From: an uncultured Collinsella sp.
GTDB lineage: Bacteria > Actinomycetota > Coriobacteriia > Coriobacteriales > Coriobacteriaceae
Assembly: GCA_902494535.1 (NCBI GenBank)
Contig: CABUTO010000011.1
Coordinates: 1-52,000 of the forward strand
Direction of reading: 5' to 3'
DNA length: 52,000 bases
The notes beneath the pieces were generated by a model. The model saw only the letters and a list, made by a program, of their open reading frames with translations, did no database searches and was not told the DNA's origin. The position numbers were made by a program, and so were the translations under genes. Positions 7,786 to 16,590 of this stretch are shown here, piece by piece. Positions within the stretch are counted from its first letter, which is position 1. The number at the start of each line of letters is the position of its first letter.

Positions 7786-7915
7786 GGACCTGGCCGGGCG
7801 AGGCGGGTAAGTTTTTCGCTCGGTCAGGTCCTGGGCTCGCTCGGAAAGCACATTAAGTGCTTTCCGGCTCGTGCGGAATCTACGAAAAACTTACCCGCCT
7901 CGCCCGGCCAGGTCC
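7786..7915. repeat. 130-bp palindromic element with perfect 33-bp arms
   Basis: Arms 7786-7818 and 7883-7915 are perfect reverse complements (starting GGACCTGGCCGGGCGAGGCG). The 64-base interior holds its own 9-bp hairpin (GGAAAGCAC ATTAA GTGCTTTCC). It begins 12 bases after the HAD stop codon. There is no ORF inside. It could be a terminator of unusual length, a REP/MITE-like element or an invertible segment. Confidence 0.75.
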
Positions 7916-7984
7916 TTGGGTGACTTGCTCGCCGTCTGGGTGGCGTCTTGGCGCCTAGATACTTGGCTGATTTTTTGGAATGAA

Positions 7985-8012
7985 GGGGGCTCCTTGTTGG
8001 CAAGGAGCCCCC
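7985..8012. terminator. Bidirectional terminator between HAD gene and polA
   Basis: A perfect 12-bp stem (GGGGGCTCCTTG, TTGG loop) lies 37 bases past the polA stop between convergent genes. T-tails are modest on both sides. Confidence 0.7.
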
Positions 8013-8048
8013 TTCTGGTTTGGTTACTTTAGGGTTGTGGGCACTTCC

Positions 8049-10799
8049 CTATTTGGCGTCGGCCCAGGTTATGCCGGTGCTGGCTTCGGCGATTAGGGGG
8101 ACGCGGAGGTCTACTACGTGTTCCATGACGTCGCGGACCATGGTGGTCAGGCGCTCGACTTCATCGGTGGGGCACTCAAAGTCCAGTTCGTCGTGTACCT
8201 GCAAGATCATGTGGGCGGCAAAGCCCTCTTCTTCCAGGCGGCGGCTTACGCGGGCCATGGCGATCTTGATGATGTCGGCGGCGGTTCCCTGCATGGGGTG
8301 GTTCATGGCCGTGCGCTCGCCAAAGCCGCGGAGTTGCGGGTTTTTGGCCTTGAGCTCGGGAATATGGCGTCTGCGGCCATACATGGTCTCGGCGTAGCCC
8401 GTCTGCTTGGCGCGCGCCACTACGTTGTCGAGGAACGTACGCACGCCCGGGTAGGCCTCGTAGTAGCGGTCGATCATGTCGCGTGCCTCGGCCATCGAGA
8501 TATGCAGCGACTGCGACAGGCCGTAAGCCTGCTGACCATACACGATGCCAAAGTTCACGGCCTTGGCGCGACTGCGCAGGTCGGGCGTTACCTCGAACAC
8601 GGGAACGCCAAACACGCGCGCCGCCGTCTCGGCATGGAAGTCCTCGCCCTCGTTAAAGGCGCGCACCAAGTGCTCGTCACCCGAGAGATGCGCCAGCAGA
8701 CGCAGCTCGATCTGCGAGTAGTCCACCGCCAAAAAGACGCTTCCCTCGCCTGCCGAAAACGCCGTCTTGACGGTACGACCCAGCTCCGAGCGCGTCGGGA
8801 TGTTCTGCAGGTTCGGGTCGCTCGAGGACAGACGCCCCGTTGCTGTGATGGTCTGGTTGTACGTAGTGTGCACACGACCGTCACCACGGCGTAGCGGGCC
8901 CAGCGTGTCCAGATAGGTGGACTTGATTTTGGACTTCTCACGCCAGTCCAAAATCAGGCGCACGATCTCGTGGTCGCGGGCAAGATCGCTCAACACCTTG
9001 GCGTTGGTCGAATAGTAGCCGCGCTTGGTCTTCTTGAGGCCCTTGGTCGGAAGCCCCATCACATCAAACAGCACGTGCGAGAGTTGCATGGGGCTGCCGA
9101 TGTTAAAGGTCTCGTCACCGGCAAGGTCGCGAATGCTTCGCTCGACCTCGGCAATCTGGGTCGCCAGACCCTCGGACAGACTGTGCAGGCGGTCGGGATC
9201 CACGAGCATGCCCGCGCGCTCCATCTTGGCAAGCACCGGCACAAGCGGCATCTCGATGCCATCGAACACGTTGACGGCGTTCTCGCGGGCCATGCGGTCG
9301 CGCAACGGTGCGACCAGCGCCAGCGTCAAGGCCGCCGTGCGAGCGGCGGGTGCAGGAGCGTCCTCGCCGGCACCCTCTGCACCGCGCGCCGCAGGCAGCG
9401 CCATCTGCAGACAGGTATCGGCCAGATACGCCTCATCGAACTCGGAGCGGTCGGAATCCAGCAGGTAGGCGGCAACCACGGTATCGAAGATGCGCGTGGA
9501 GTCGACTGCCAGCGGGTCCATGAGCTCGGACTCAGAGGAATCGATAGGCGAAAGCTCGTGCAGCAGCGCCTTCATATCCGGGCTCGCCACGCGGCCCTCC
9601 ATAAACAGGCGCGCGAGCACGCCGGCAATCACGCCGTGGGCAAAGTTAAAGCCCTCAACCTCAGACGCCGCACCGCCGTCGCCCTCCTCGAGCGCGAACA
9701 GGCCCTTGGACGTCGCCAGCCACAGCGTGCGCGTCAGTCCAAAGAGCGCGCCCTCTTCCTTGTCGTCGTCCACCACGGCGGCGATCCACTCGCCGGCATC
9801 AATCGCGCGGGAAATCTCAGCCGCAACGGCACCAAGCGCCTCAGCATCGCCCGCGGCCGCGCGAACCATCGCAGGCATCTCAAACACACTGGAGGCAGCA
9901 GCAGCCCCGTCCTCGCCACCGATCAGCGCCAAGAAACGGTTCTGCATGGCGGTGATACCAAGCGTGCCCAGCGCCGCGGAAACCTCATCGGCAGAATACG
10001 CCGGGAAGGACGTCGCCTCAAAATCGAGCTCAACGGGCGCATCGGTGCGGATGGTCGCGACCTTGCGGCTCAGCAGGGCATCGTCGATGTGCGCGCGCAG
10101 GTTTTCGCCCATCTTGCCCTTGACCTCGTCGGCATGTGCGATGACCTCGTCCAGGTTACCGTACTGAGCAATGAGCGCGCTCGCCTTTTTGGGGCCGATG
10201 CCCGGCACGCCGGGGATGTTATCGGACGTGTCGCCCTTCAGACCATAAAAGTCGGGCACGAGCGCCGGCGTGATGCCGTGATACAGATCGTCCACGCTCT
10301 CGGGCGTCATGATCGCCACGTCGGACAGGCCCTTGCGGGTCGAGACCACGTTGACGTGCTCGGTCACGAGCTGATACATATCGCGATCACCGGTCACCAG
10401 CAGCATGTCACAGCCGGCCTGCTCGCCCAGGCGCGCCATAGTGCCCAGGATGTCATCGCCTTCCCAGCCCTCGGACTGCAAGATCGGCACGTTGAGCGCG
10501 GCGAGCAGCTCCTTAATCATGGGAAACTGTGCGTGCAGATCGGGGTCCATGGGCGGGCGCTGAGCCTTGTACTGCGGCAGCATCTCCATGCGCACGCGCG
10601 GCTTGCCCTTGTCAAACGCCACAACAACGCCGTCGGGATTAAAGGCGTCAATCATCTTGAGGAACATATTCAAAAAGCCAAAGATCGCGTTGGTGGGACG
10701 ACCGTCCGGCGCGTTCATGGTGGGCGGCACGGCGTGGAAGGCGCGGTGCATGAGCGAGTTGCCGTCGATGACGGCAAAGGTACGGCGCTTGTCAGACAT
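8049..10799 (-). CDS. polA: DNA polymerase I
   Basis: A 916-residue PolA for Okazaki-fragment maturation and repair. The 5' nuclease domain is residues 1 to about 300 (FAVIDGNSLMHRAFHA, LLVTGDRDMYQLV, GIGPKKASALI). A central 3'-5' exonuclease-like domain follows at about 310-520, but the metal-binding DxE motif is not visible (VVDDDKEEGALFG stands in its place), so proofreading is probably lost. The polymerase domain covers about 540-916 with motif A VDYSQIELRLLAHLSGD, motif B RAKAVNFGIVYGQ and motif C LQVHDELDFE. Loss of the exonuclease is known in several Gram-positive PolA proteins. The gene is divergent from the aminopeptidase. Confidence 0.97.
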   Translation of the reverse strand: MSDKRRTFAVIDGNSLMHRAFHAVPPTMNAPDGRPTNAIFGFLNMFLKMIDAFNPDGVVVAFDKGKPRVRMEMLPQYKAQRPPMDPDLHAQFPMIKELLAALNVPILQSEGWEGDDILGTMARLGEQAGCDMLLVTGDRDMYQLVTEHVNVVSTRKGLSDVAIMTPESVDDLYHGITPALVPDFYGLKGDTSDNIPGVPGIGPKKASALIAQYGNLDEVIAHADEVKGKMGENLRAHIDDALLSRKVATIRTDAPVELDFEATSFPAYSADEVSAALGTLGITAMQNRFLALIGGEDGAAAASSVFEMPAMVRAAAGDAEALGAVAAEISRAIDAGEWIAAVVDDDKEEGALFGLTRTLWLATSKGLFALEEGDGGAASEVEGFNFAHGVIAGVLARLFMEGRVASPDMKALLHELSPIDSSESELMDPLAVDSTRIFDTVVAAYLLDSDRSEFDEAYLADTCLQMALPAARGAEGAGEDAPAPAARTAALTLALVAPLRDRMARENAVNVFDGIEMPLVPVLAKMERAGMLVDPDRLHSLSEGLATQIAEVERSIRDLAGDETFNIGSPMQLSHVLFDVMGLPTKGLKKTKRGYYSTNAKVLSDLARDHEIVRLILDWREKSKIKSTYLDTLGPLRRGDGRVHTTYNQTITATGRLSSSDPNLQNIPTRSELGRTVKTAFSAGEGSVFLAVDYSQIELRLLAHLSGDEHLVRAFNEGEDFHAETAARVFGVPVFEVTPDLRSRAKAVNFGIVYGQQAYGLSQSLHISMAEARDMIDRYYEAYPGVRTFLDNVVARAKQTGYAETMYGRRRHIPELKAKNPQLRGFGERTAMNHPMQGTAADIIKIAMARVSRRLEEEGFAAHMILQVHDELDFECPTDEVERLTTMVRDVMEHVVDLRVPLIAEASTGITWADAK

Positions 10800-10965
10800 A
10801 TTGAATACCTCGCTTTAGGCTGGGCACGGTTTGCTCACACCAGTTTACACGCTCCCCGCCCCACGGCCACCGCACATCAGGCTTCCCTGCCGCCGCGGGC
10901 CCGCGCGTGATACGATGGCTCACGGTACATCAACCAGCACGATCGATCCGAAAGGAGCCTGCGTC

Positions 10966-12363
10966 ATGGAGCGTCCCTGCGCATGGAAAAAGTACACGCC
11001 ACAGCAAGTCGAGGAGCTCGAGGAGCTTTGCCGCGGCTATAAGCAGTTTTTGAGCGAGAACAAGACCGAGCGCCTGTGCGTCAAGACCGGTATCAAGATG
11101 GCCGAGGAGGCGGGCTACGTCAATCTGGAGACCGTGATCGCCGAGGGCCGCGCGCTCAAGGCCGGCGACAAGGTGTACGCCGCCAATCACGGCAAGGACC
11201 TCATGCTCGTCAACCTGGGCACCGCCCCGCTCGAGCAGGGCTTTAACATCCTGGGCGCCCACGTGGACTCGCCGCGCCTAGACCTTAAGCAGAACCCCGC
11301 CTTCGAAGCCGGCGACATGGCCTACCTCGACACGCACTACTACGGTGGCGTCAAGAGCTACCACTGGGTCGCTTCCCCGCTCGCACTCGTGGGCGTCATC
11401 TGCAAAAAGGACGGCACCACCGTCGACATCAACATCGGCGACAAGGCGGACGACCCGGTCTTTACCATCTCCGACCTGCTGATCCACCTCTCGAGCGAGC
11501 AGATGGCCAAGCCCGCCAAGGACGCCGTCGACGCCGAGATCCTCGACGTGATCGTGGGCGGCCGCCCCGTCAAGTTTGACGAGGACGACAAGGACGCCCC
11601 CAAGGAGCCCGTCAAGCAGATGTTCCTGGACATCCTCAAGGAGCAGTACGACGTCGAGGAGGAGGACTTCCTCTCCGCCGAGATCGAGGTCGTGCCCGCC
11701 GGCCCGGCCCGCGACATGGGCCTCGACCGCTCCATGATTCTGGGCTATGGCCATGACGACCGCGTCTGCGCCTATCCGTCCATGCTCGCCCAGATAAACG
11801 TCGCCAACGTGGAGCGCACGAGCATCACACTCATCGTCGACAAGGAGGAGATTGGCTCCGTGGGTGCCACCGGCATGACGAGCCGCTTCTTCGAGAACAC
11901 CGTCGCCGAGATCATGACGCTCGCCGGCGAGGATAGCCCGCTGGCCCTGCGCCGTGCACTCGCTCACAGCCGCATGCTCTCCTCCGACGTGTCCGCCGGC
12001 TTCGACCCGGGCTACGCCGGCAAGTTCGAGACCAAGAACGCAGCCTTCATGGGTCGCGGCCTGTGCTTTAACAAGTACACGGGCAGCCGCGGCAAGGGCG
12101 GTTCAAACGACGCCGACGCCGAATACGTGGCCCTCGTCCGCGACATCATGGACGAGGCCGGCGTGGACTTCCAGACCTGCGAGCTCGGTCGCGTCAACGC
12201 TGGTGGCGGCGGCACCATCGCCTACATCATGGCCAAGTACGGCATGTACGTCATCGACTCCGGCGTTGCCGTCCTGTCCATGCACGCCCTGTGGGAGGTC
12301 GCCAACAAGGCCGACATCTACGAGGCATATCGCGGTTACAAGGCCTTCATCGAGCGAGCCTAA
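10966..12363 (+). CDS. M18-family aminopeptidase
   Basis: A 465-residue M18 zinc aminopeptidase (aspartyl aminopeptidase-like) that removes N-terminal residues from peptides in the cytosol. Metal and catalytic motifs are visible: GAHVDSPRLDLKQNP near residue 90, HYYGG near 125, DKEEIGSVGATG near 300, and a late SMHALWE. The start MERPCAWKKYTPQQ is chosen for its AAAGGAG ribosome site; the frame is open 45 codons further up without similarity. Length fits the bacterial M18 type. The next gene, yaaA, follows after 103 bases filled by a structured repeat. Confidence 0.9.
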   Translation: MERPCAWKKYTPQQVEELEELCRGYKQFLSENKTERLCVKTGIKMAEEAGYVNLETVIAEGRALKAGDKVYAANHGKDLMLVNLGTAPLEQGFNILGAHVDSPRLDLKQNPAFEAGDMAYLDTHYYGGVKSYHWVASPLALVGVICKKDGTTVDINIGDKADDPVFTISDLLIHLSSEQMAKPAKDAVDAEILDVIVGGRPVKFDEDDKDAPKEPVKQMFLDILKEQYDVEEEDFLSAEIEVVPAGPARDMGLDRSMILGYGHDDRVCAYPSMLAQINVANVERTSITLIVDKEEIGSVGATGMTSRFFENTVAEIMTLAGEDSPLALRRALAHSRMLSSDVSAGFDPGYAGKFETKNAAFMGRGLCFNKYTGSRGKGGSNDADAEYVALVRDIMDEAGVDFQTCELGRVNAGGGGTIAYIMAKYGMYVIDSGVAVLSMHALWEVANKADIYEAYRGYKAFIERA

Positions 12364-12377
12364 CCAACCCTTCGTCA

Positions 12378-12451
12378 GTTGCGGTGAAATACGGACTAAA
12401 CTGGCCCATAAACGGCCAAAACAGACCGTATTCCACCGCAACTTCCTTTTT
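12378..12451. repeat. Dispersed structured repeat, copy 1
   Basis: Arms GTTGCGGTGAAATACGG (12378-12394) and CCGTATTCCACCGCAAC (12426-12442) enclose an inner TGGCC/GGCCA stem. The tail is TTCCTTTTTGGC. The single A-C mismatch of the + strand becomes a G-U pair on the minus strand. A second copy lies at 51744-51826 with the same ends but a changed, still paired, middle stem. It lies just before yaaA. Confidence 0.75.
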
Positions 12452-12466
12452 GGCAGAGGAGAGTCC

Positions 12467-13276
12467 ATGCTGCAGGTCATCATTTCGCCCGCCAAGCAGA
12501 TGCGCGCGGCCCAAGATGCTTTTGAAGTCCTGGGCATTCCACCCTTTGTGCGCGAGACAGCTCGCCTCCACCGCGCACTGCTAGATATCGAGCAGAATGA
12601 AGGCAGCGGCGGCCTGCAGACCCTTTGGAACGTGAGCGACAGGCTGCTTACAGCGTGCCTGGATACGCTTCACGAATTTATGCCCGTCCTGAGTGATGCC
12701 GACCTCGCCGATCCCGATATCGCGCGTCGAATCTCCCCCGCCGTCATGTCCTATCACGGCATCCAATACCAAAGCATGGCGCCCGAGGTGATGGATTCCG
12801 CGCAGCTCACATGGCTGCAAGACCATCTATGGATCCTCTCCGGCCTCTACGGGTGCGTTCGTCCCTTTCATGCCGTCGAACCGTATCGGTTGGAAATGGG
12901 CGCGAAGCTCGCCGTTGACGATGCCCGAGACCTCTACGCGTTTTGGAGCGACAAGCTCGCGCGGACTATCGCCCCGGCAGGCTCAAACACCACGATCGTC
13001 AACCTCGCCAGCGTAGAGTATGCCAAAGCCGTTCTGCCCCACCTCGCGGACGACGCCACGGCCGTCACATGCCTCTTTGGCGAGGGCATCCGCAACGGGA
13101 AGCCCATCCAACGGTCGACCGCCAGCAAAAAGGCGCGCGGCTCCATGGTGCGGTGGATAGCAGAAAACAAGCTCGAGGATGCAAGCGAACTTACCGCATT
13201 CAACATCGGCTATCGGCACATCCCCGAGCTTTCAGACAAAAACACCCTGGTTTTCATGAACGCGCAGGCACAATAG
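12467..13276 (+). CDS. yaaA: Peroxide-stress protein YaaA family (UPF0246)
   Basis: A 269-residue UPF0246 protein. E. coli YaaA limits iron-driven damage during peroxide stress, and the family fold binds DNA. The hallmark N-terminus (MLQVIISPAKQM), the SGLYGCVRPFHAVEPYRLEMG block near residue 130 and the C-terminal KKARGSMVRWIAENKL are present. The ATG follows GAGGAGAGTCC. Length is typical. It follows the M18 gene on the same strand, but the structured repeat between them could separate the transcripts. The biochemical role in an anaerobe is unproven. Confidence 0.88.
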   Translation: MLQVIISPAKQMRAAQDAFEVLGIPPFVRETARLHRALLDIEQNEGSGGLQTLWNVSDRLLTACLDTLHEFMPVLSDADLADPDIARRISPAVMSYHGIQYQSMAPEVMDSAQLTWLQDHLWILSGLYGCVRPFHAVEPYRLEMGAKLAVDDARDLYAFWSDKLARTIAPAGSNTTIVNLASVEYAKAVLPHLADDATAVTCLFGEGIRNGKPIQRSTASKKARGSMVRWIAENKLEDASELTAFNIGYRHIPELSDKNTLVFMNAQAQ

Positions 13277-13299
13277 GCCCGCCGTTTCCAAACACCCCA

Positions 13300-13821
13300 T
13301 TACTCCGCCAAGCCATCGGCCTTTGCAATCTCGCTCGTCGAGCCATCTTGGTAGGTAATCTTAACGTGCCCTACGTCGGATACCGCAACGCCCGACGGAG
13401 GTTCCAGACGCCATTCCGTCAGGGCGATATCCATGGTCGTGGGCGCATCTCCTTGATCTTTGAGCTTCACCGTGAGCGTTTTGAGCGCCGCGTCAAACGT
13501 CACGCATTCGATTTCTTCACCTGGAATGGACCCACCACTCAGTTGCAACTGCACAAACTCATCGCGCGGGTACCAATAATCGCCCGGAACGGCGAGCGTA
13601 TTGGCATTACCGCCAGTACTCCTCACCGTCATAATCGGTAGGCTGTCATCAGCCTCGAACTCCCATGCAGCGCCGCCACGACCGCCGAACGTCCAAATAC
13701 AAAAGGCAATCACCAACACGGCAAGCACCGCAAAACCAATCGCGACAAGGCCATGGTGCGCACGGCTTTCCTCGGCCGATACATCCCATTGTGTCTCTCG
13801 ATATAGATGCTTGTCTTCCAT
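13300..13821 (-). CDS. Hypothetical single-pass membrane protein
   Basis: A 173-residue protein of unknown function. After a polar N-terminus (MEDKHLYRETQWDVSAEESR) there is one strong membrane segment at about residues 28-48 (LVAIGFAVLAVLVIAFCIW), then a mostly beta-like, acidic outer domain with no recognised motif. The start is chosen by GGGGAGG 6 bases before ATG; the frame stays open far upstream, but that part overlaps thiC and its riboswitch. It is convergent with yaaA and divergent from thiC. It could be an anchored surface protein. Confidence 0.75.
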   Translation of the reverse strand: MEDKHLYRETQWDVSAEESRAHHGLVAIGFAVLAVLVIAFCIWTFGGRGGAAWEFEADDSLPIMTVRSTGGNANTLAVPGDYWYPRDEFVQLQLSGGSIPGEEIECVTFDAALKTLTVKLKDQGDAPTTMDIALTEWRLEPPSGVAVSDVGHVKITYQDGSTSEIAKADGLAE

Positions 13822-13846
13822 GTTCGCCTCCCCACAGGCACGCTTG

Positions 13847-13877
13847 TTGGCCCAATCGTACCCATTCAGGCTATACT
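13847..13877 (+). promoter_or_regulatory. Candidate thiC promoter
   Basis: TATACT (13872-13877) is a good -10 element just upstream of the riboswitch. The best -35 (TTGGCC, 13847-13852) has a long 19-bp spacer, so the -35 is uncertain. Confidence 0.4.
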
Positions 13878-13892
13878 TGAGCCCACCACATA

Positions 13893-13984
13893 AACGGGGA
13901 GCTTGCAGGACAAGACGGCAGGCTGAGACTGGGCGCGCCCGCCCTGACCCGCAAACCTGATATGGGTAATGCCAACGAAGGGAG
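13893..13984 (+). promoter_or_regulatory. TPP riboswitch (THI element)
   Basis: The conserved blocks of the thiamine pyrophosphate aptamer occur in order: CGGGGAGC, GGCTGAGA, GACCC, AACCTGATATGGGTAATGCC and AACGAAGGGA. The last block overlaps the ribosome site of thiC (AAGGGAG), which suggests that TPP binding blocks translation initiation. No separate terminator hairpin is evident. Confidence 0.95.
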
Positions 13985-13992
13985 CCGTGCCA

Positions 13993-15327
13993 ATGAGCAC
14001 ACAGACCGAGCCCAAGCTCGTCACGCAAATCGACTTCGCCCGCGCCGGGCAGATCACACCGCAGATGAAGGAGGTCGCCGAGCGCGAGCATCGCGACCCC
14101 GAGTACATCCGCGAGCGCGTGGCCGACGGCCGCATCGCCATTCCCGCCAACATCGTGCACATCAAAAAGGGCATGCGCGCCTTTGGCGTCGGTGAGGGCT
14201 TGTCCACCAAGGTCAACGTGAACCTGGGCATCTCGGGCGACAAGGCCGATGCCGCCGAGGAATGGAAGAAGGTCAAGATCGCCGAGGACTTTGGCGCCGA
14301 CGCCATCATGGACCTCTCCAACTCGGGCAAGACACGTCAGTTCCGCCAGCAGCTCATCGACGAGACGCCGCTCATGGTAGGCACCGTCCCCATGTACGAC
14401 GCCATCGGCTACATGGAAAAGCCGCTGGTCAAGCTGACCAAGGACGATCTGCTCGAGGTCGTGCGTGCACACGCCGAAGACGGCGTGGACTTTATGACCA
14501 TCCACTGCGGCATCAATAAATCGGTCATCAAGACCTTCAAGGAGACCGGCCGCCTGATGAACATCGTGAGCCGTGGCGGCTCACTGCTGTTTGGCTGGAT
14601 GGAGGTCACCGGTAACGAGAACCCATTCTATGAGTTCTACGACGAGTTGCTCGAGATTTGCCACGAGTACGACGTGACGATTTCGCTCGGCGACTCCTGC
14701 CGCCCGGGCTGCCTCTACGACTCCAACGACGCCACCGAGACCGCTGAGATGATTGAGCTGGGCAAGCTGTGCAAGCGCGCTTGGGCCGCCGGCGTCCAGG
14801 TCATGGTCGAGGGCCCGGGTCACATGGCGCTCGACGAGATCGCCGCCAACATGAAACTGCAGAAGCGCCTGTGCCACAATGCTCCGTTCTATGTGCTCGG
14901 GCCGCTGGTGACCGATATCGGCGTGGGCTACGACCACATCACCGCCGCCATCGGCGGCGCCATCTCCGCCAGTTCCGGTGCCGACTTCCTGTGCTACGTG
15001 ACACCAGCAGAGCACCTATGCCTGCCCAACGCCCAGGATGTGCTCGACGGCCTCATGGCCACCAAGATCGCCGCACACGCCGCCGACATCGCCAAAAAGG
15101 TGCCCCACGCCCGCGACATGGACGACAAGATGGGCCAGGCACGCCGCAAGCTCGATTGGGACGCCATGTGGGAGTGCGCGCTCGACCCGGTTACGGGCAA
15201 GAAGCGCTACGAGGAGTCCCCCGCCGCCACCGAGGGCACTTGCACCATGTGTGGCAAGATGTGCGCCGTCCGCACCGTCAACAAGATCTTCGAGGGCACC
15301 ACGATCGACCTCGGCATGGAGGACTAG
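13993..15327 (+). CDS. thiC: Phosphomethylpyrimidine synthase ThiC
   Basis: A 444-residue radical SAM enzyme that turns aminoimidazole ribotide into hydroxymethylpyrimidine phosphate for thiamine synthesis. ThiC blocks include NVNLGIS near residue 75, MTIHCGIN near 175, GDSCRPGC near 233 and EGPGHM near 270. The cluster motif near the C-terminus reads CTMCGKMC, a C-x2-C-x3-C spacing one residue shorter than the C-x2-C-x4-C of well-studied ThiC. The protein is also shorter at the N-terminus than proteobacterial ThiC. The start MSTQTEPK follows AAGGGAG inside the riboswitch 3' end. TPP control is almost certain. Confidence 0.96.
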   Translation: MSTQTEPKLVTQIDFARAGQITPQMKEVAEREHRDPEYIRERVADGRIAIPANIVHIKKGMRAFGVGEGLSTKVNVNLGISGDKADAAEEWKKVKIAEDFGADAIMDLSNSGKTRQFRQQLIDETPLMVGTVPMYDAIGYMEKPLVKLTKDDLLEVVRAHAEDGVDFMTIHCGINKSVIKTFKETGRLMNIVSRGGSLLFGWMEVTGNENPFYEFYDELLEICHEYDVTISLGDSCRPGCLYDSNDATETAEMIELGKLCKRAWAAGVQVMVEGPGHMALDEIAANMKLQKRLCHNAPFYVLGPLVTDIGVGYDHITAAIGGAISASSGADFLCYVTPAEHLCLPNAQDVLDGLMATKIAAHAADIAKKVPHARDMDDKMGQARRKLDWDAMWECALDPVTGKKRYEESPAATEGTCTMCGKMCAVRTVNKIFEGTTIDLGMED

Positions 15328-15421
15328 CCTGTCGCCGCGGCCGCTTCTGTCGGCGAGCTGGTGCCTGTCAATTGTTGACGTGTGAACATTTGCTTGCATT
15401 TGCGTAAAGATTGCATCGCCC

Positions 15422-15462
15422 GCCCGGGTTCGACATAGAGTCGGCCCGGGCATCATTATAAT
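15422..15462 (+). promoter_or_regulatory. Hairpin and -10 box between thiC and thiD
   Basis: A stem (GCCCGGG, then CGAC with GTCG, then CCCGGGC) at 15422-15451 may end thiC transcription. It is followed by a consensus TATAAT at 15457-15462, 46 bases before thiD. No good -35 is visible, so the promoter is tentative. There is no second TPP aptamer. Confidence 0.45.
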
Positions 15463-15508
15463 GCTGGCTTATAGACCCATTTGATTCCGACCGAACAGGG
15501 GAGCGAAC

Positions 15509-16339
15509 ATGGATCGCAGTAAGGTACCTGCCGTTCTATCCATCGCAGGATCCGATTCCAGCGGTGGCGCCGGCATTCAGGCCGACATCAAGACCATCAC
15601 GGCGCACCGCCTGTATGCCGAGACGGCCATCACCGCCATCACCGCACAGAACACCCTGGGCGTCACCGCCGTGCAGAACATCTCCCCGGATATTGTCGCG
15701 GCGCAGATCGATGCCGTTTTTGACGATATCCGCCCCAACGCCGTCAAGATTGGCATGGTTTCCTCTGCCGAGATTATCGATGTTATCGCCGACCGCCTGA
15801 GCGCTTGGAACGCGACAAAAGTGGTAGTCGACCCCGTCATGGTAGCCACCTCGGGCGCACGGCTGATTGCCGAAGATGCCGCCGAGGCGCTCACCCGCCG
15901 CCTGTTCCCGCTAGCGACGGTTATCACGCCCAATATTCCCGAGGCCATGGCCCTGCTCGACTACGAGGTCGACTCCGAGCGCACGCAGCAAAATGCTGCC
16001 ATGCTCCTCACCCGCCGCTTTGGTTGCGCATCCCTCGTTAAGGGCGGGCATCTTGTCAACGAGGCCAACGATGTACTGGCCGAACCCGCGCCACTCGATG
16101 ACGAGGGCAACCATCTTGGAGATCCACTCACCACGTGGTTCCGCCACAAGCGCATCGAGACCGACAACACACACGGCACCGGCTGCACACTCTCGTCCGC
16201 CATCGCCTGCGCGCTGGCCCAGGGCATGGATCTTGCCGACGCTGTCAACGCCGGCAAGGCATACCTAACGGGCGCTCTGGCCGCCGGCTTTGACATGGGC
16301 AAAGGCTCCGGCCCCGTCAACCACATGTGGCAGTATTAA
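15509..16339 (+). CDS. thiD: Hydroxymethylpyrimidine (phosphate) kinase
   Basis: A 276-residue ribokinase-fold kinase that phosphorylates HMP and HMP-P, the step after ThiC in thiamine synthesis. The N-terminal SIAGSDSSGGAGIQADIKT, the VVVDPVMVATSG segment near residue 110 and the anion-hole motif NTHGTGCTLSSA near 223 are all present. Length is typical for ThiD without a fused ThiE. AGGGGAG about 8 bases upstream supports the start. It follows thiC on the same strand, but a hairpin and -10 box between them suggest separate expression. Pyridoxal kinase activity is known for some relatives. Confidence 0.94.
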   Translation: MDRSKVPAVLSIAGSDSSGGAGIQADIKTITAHRLYAETAITAITAQNTLGVTAVQNISPDIVAAQIDAVFDDIRPNAVKIGMVSSAEIIDVIADRLSAWNATKVVVDPVMVATSGARLIAEDAAEALTRRLFPLATVITPNIPEAMALLDYEVDSERTQQNAAMLLTRRFGCASLVKGGHLVNEANDVLAEPAPLDDEGNHLGDPLTTWFRHKRIETDNTHGTGCTLSSAIACALAQGMDLADAVNAGKAYLTGALAAGFDMGKGSGPVNHMWQY

Positions 16340-16354
16340 GATTCGCAGCCCAAG

Positions 16355-16387
16355 CCACCGCAAAGGCGCCCGCCCCCTTTGCGGTGG
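16355..16387 (+). terminator. thiD terminator hairpin
   Basis: A perfect 11-bp stem (CCACCGCAAAG and complement) begins 16 bases after the thiD stop. Its T-tail is weak (TTCCC). Confidence 0.6.
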
Positions 16388-16399
16388 TTCCCACAAACA

Positions 16400-16454
16400 T
16401 CTCGATCTGTAACATTAACTCGGCGAAATCGACCCTAGATGTTACAGATCGAGA
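16400..16454. repeat. Palindromic repeat GATCTGTAACAT, unit 1
   Basis: Arms TCTCGATCTGTAACAT (16400-16415) and its perfect complement (16439-16454) enclose 23 bases. A related unit follows 31 bases later. Both carry ATCTGTAACAT on the left and TGTTACAGATC on the right. Together they fill the gap between thiD and the SGNH hydrolase. Confidence 0.7.
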
Positions 16455-16485
16455 CAAACGACCGATATCAACCTAAATAATCTTA

Positions 16486-16530
16486 ATCTGTAACATCTAA
16501 CCCGTTTTCGGCCTTACAACTGTTACAGAT
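16486..16530. repeat. Palindromic repeat GATCTGTAACA, unit 2
   Basis: Arms ATCTGTAACA (16486-16495) and TGTTACAGAT (16521-16530) enclose 25 bases containing CCG TTTT CGG. It shares its arms with unit 1 but not its loop, so the two look like tandem members of one family. Confidence 0.7.
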
Positions 16531-16590
16531 CAAAACAAACCAACGAAACAAGCCGTCGCAAGGGGAACTTCTGTACTGCTTTGGGTCGCG

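Noticed and set aside
7786..7915. CRISPR-like or IS-end interpretation of the long palindrome
   Set aside because: There is only one pair of arms, no spacers, no transposase frame and no target duplication.
15328..15508. A second TPP riboswitch before thiD
   Set aside because: None of the conserved blocks (CTGAGA, ACCTGAT, GGGTAATGCC) occurs there.
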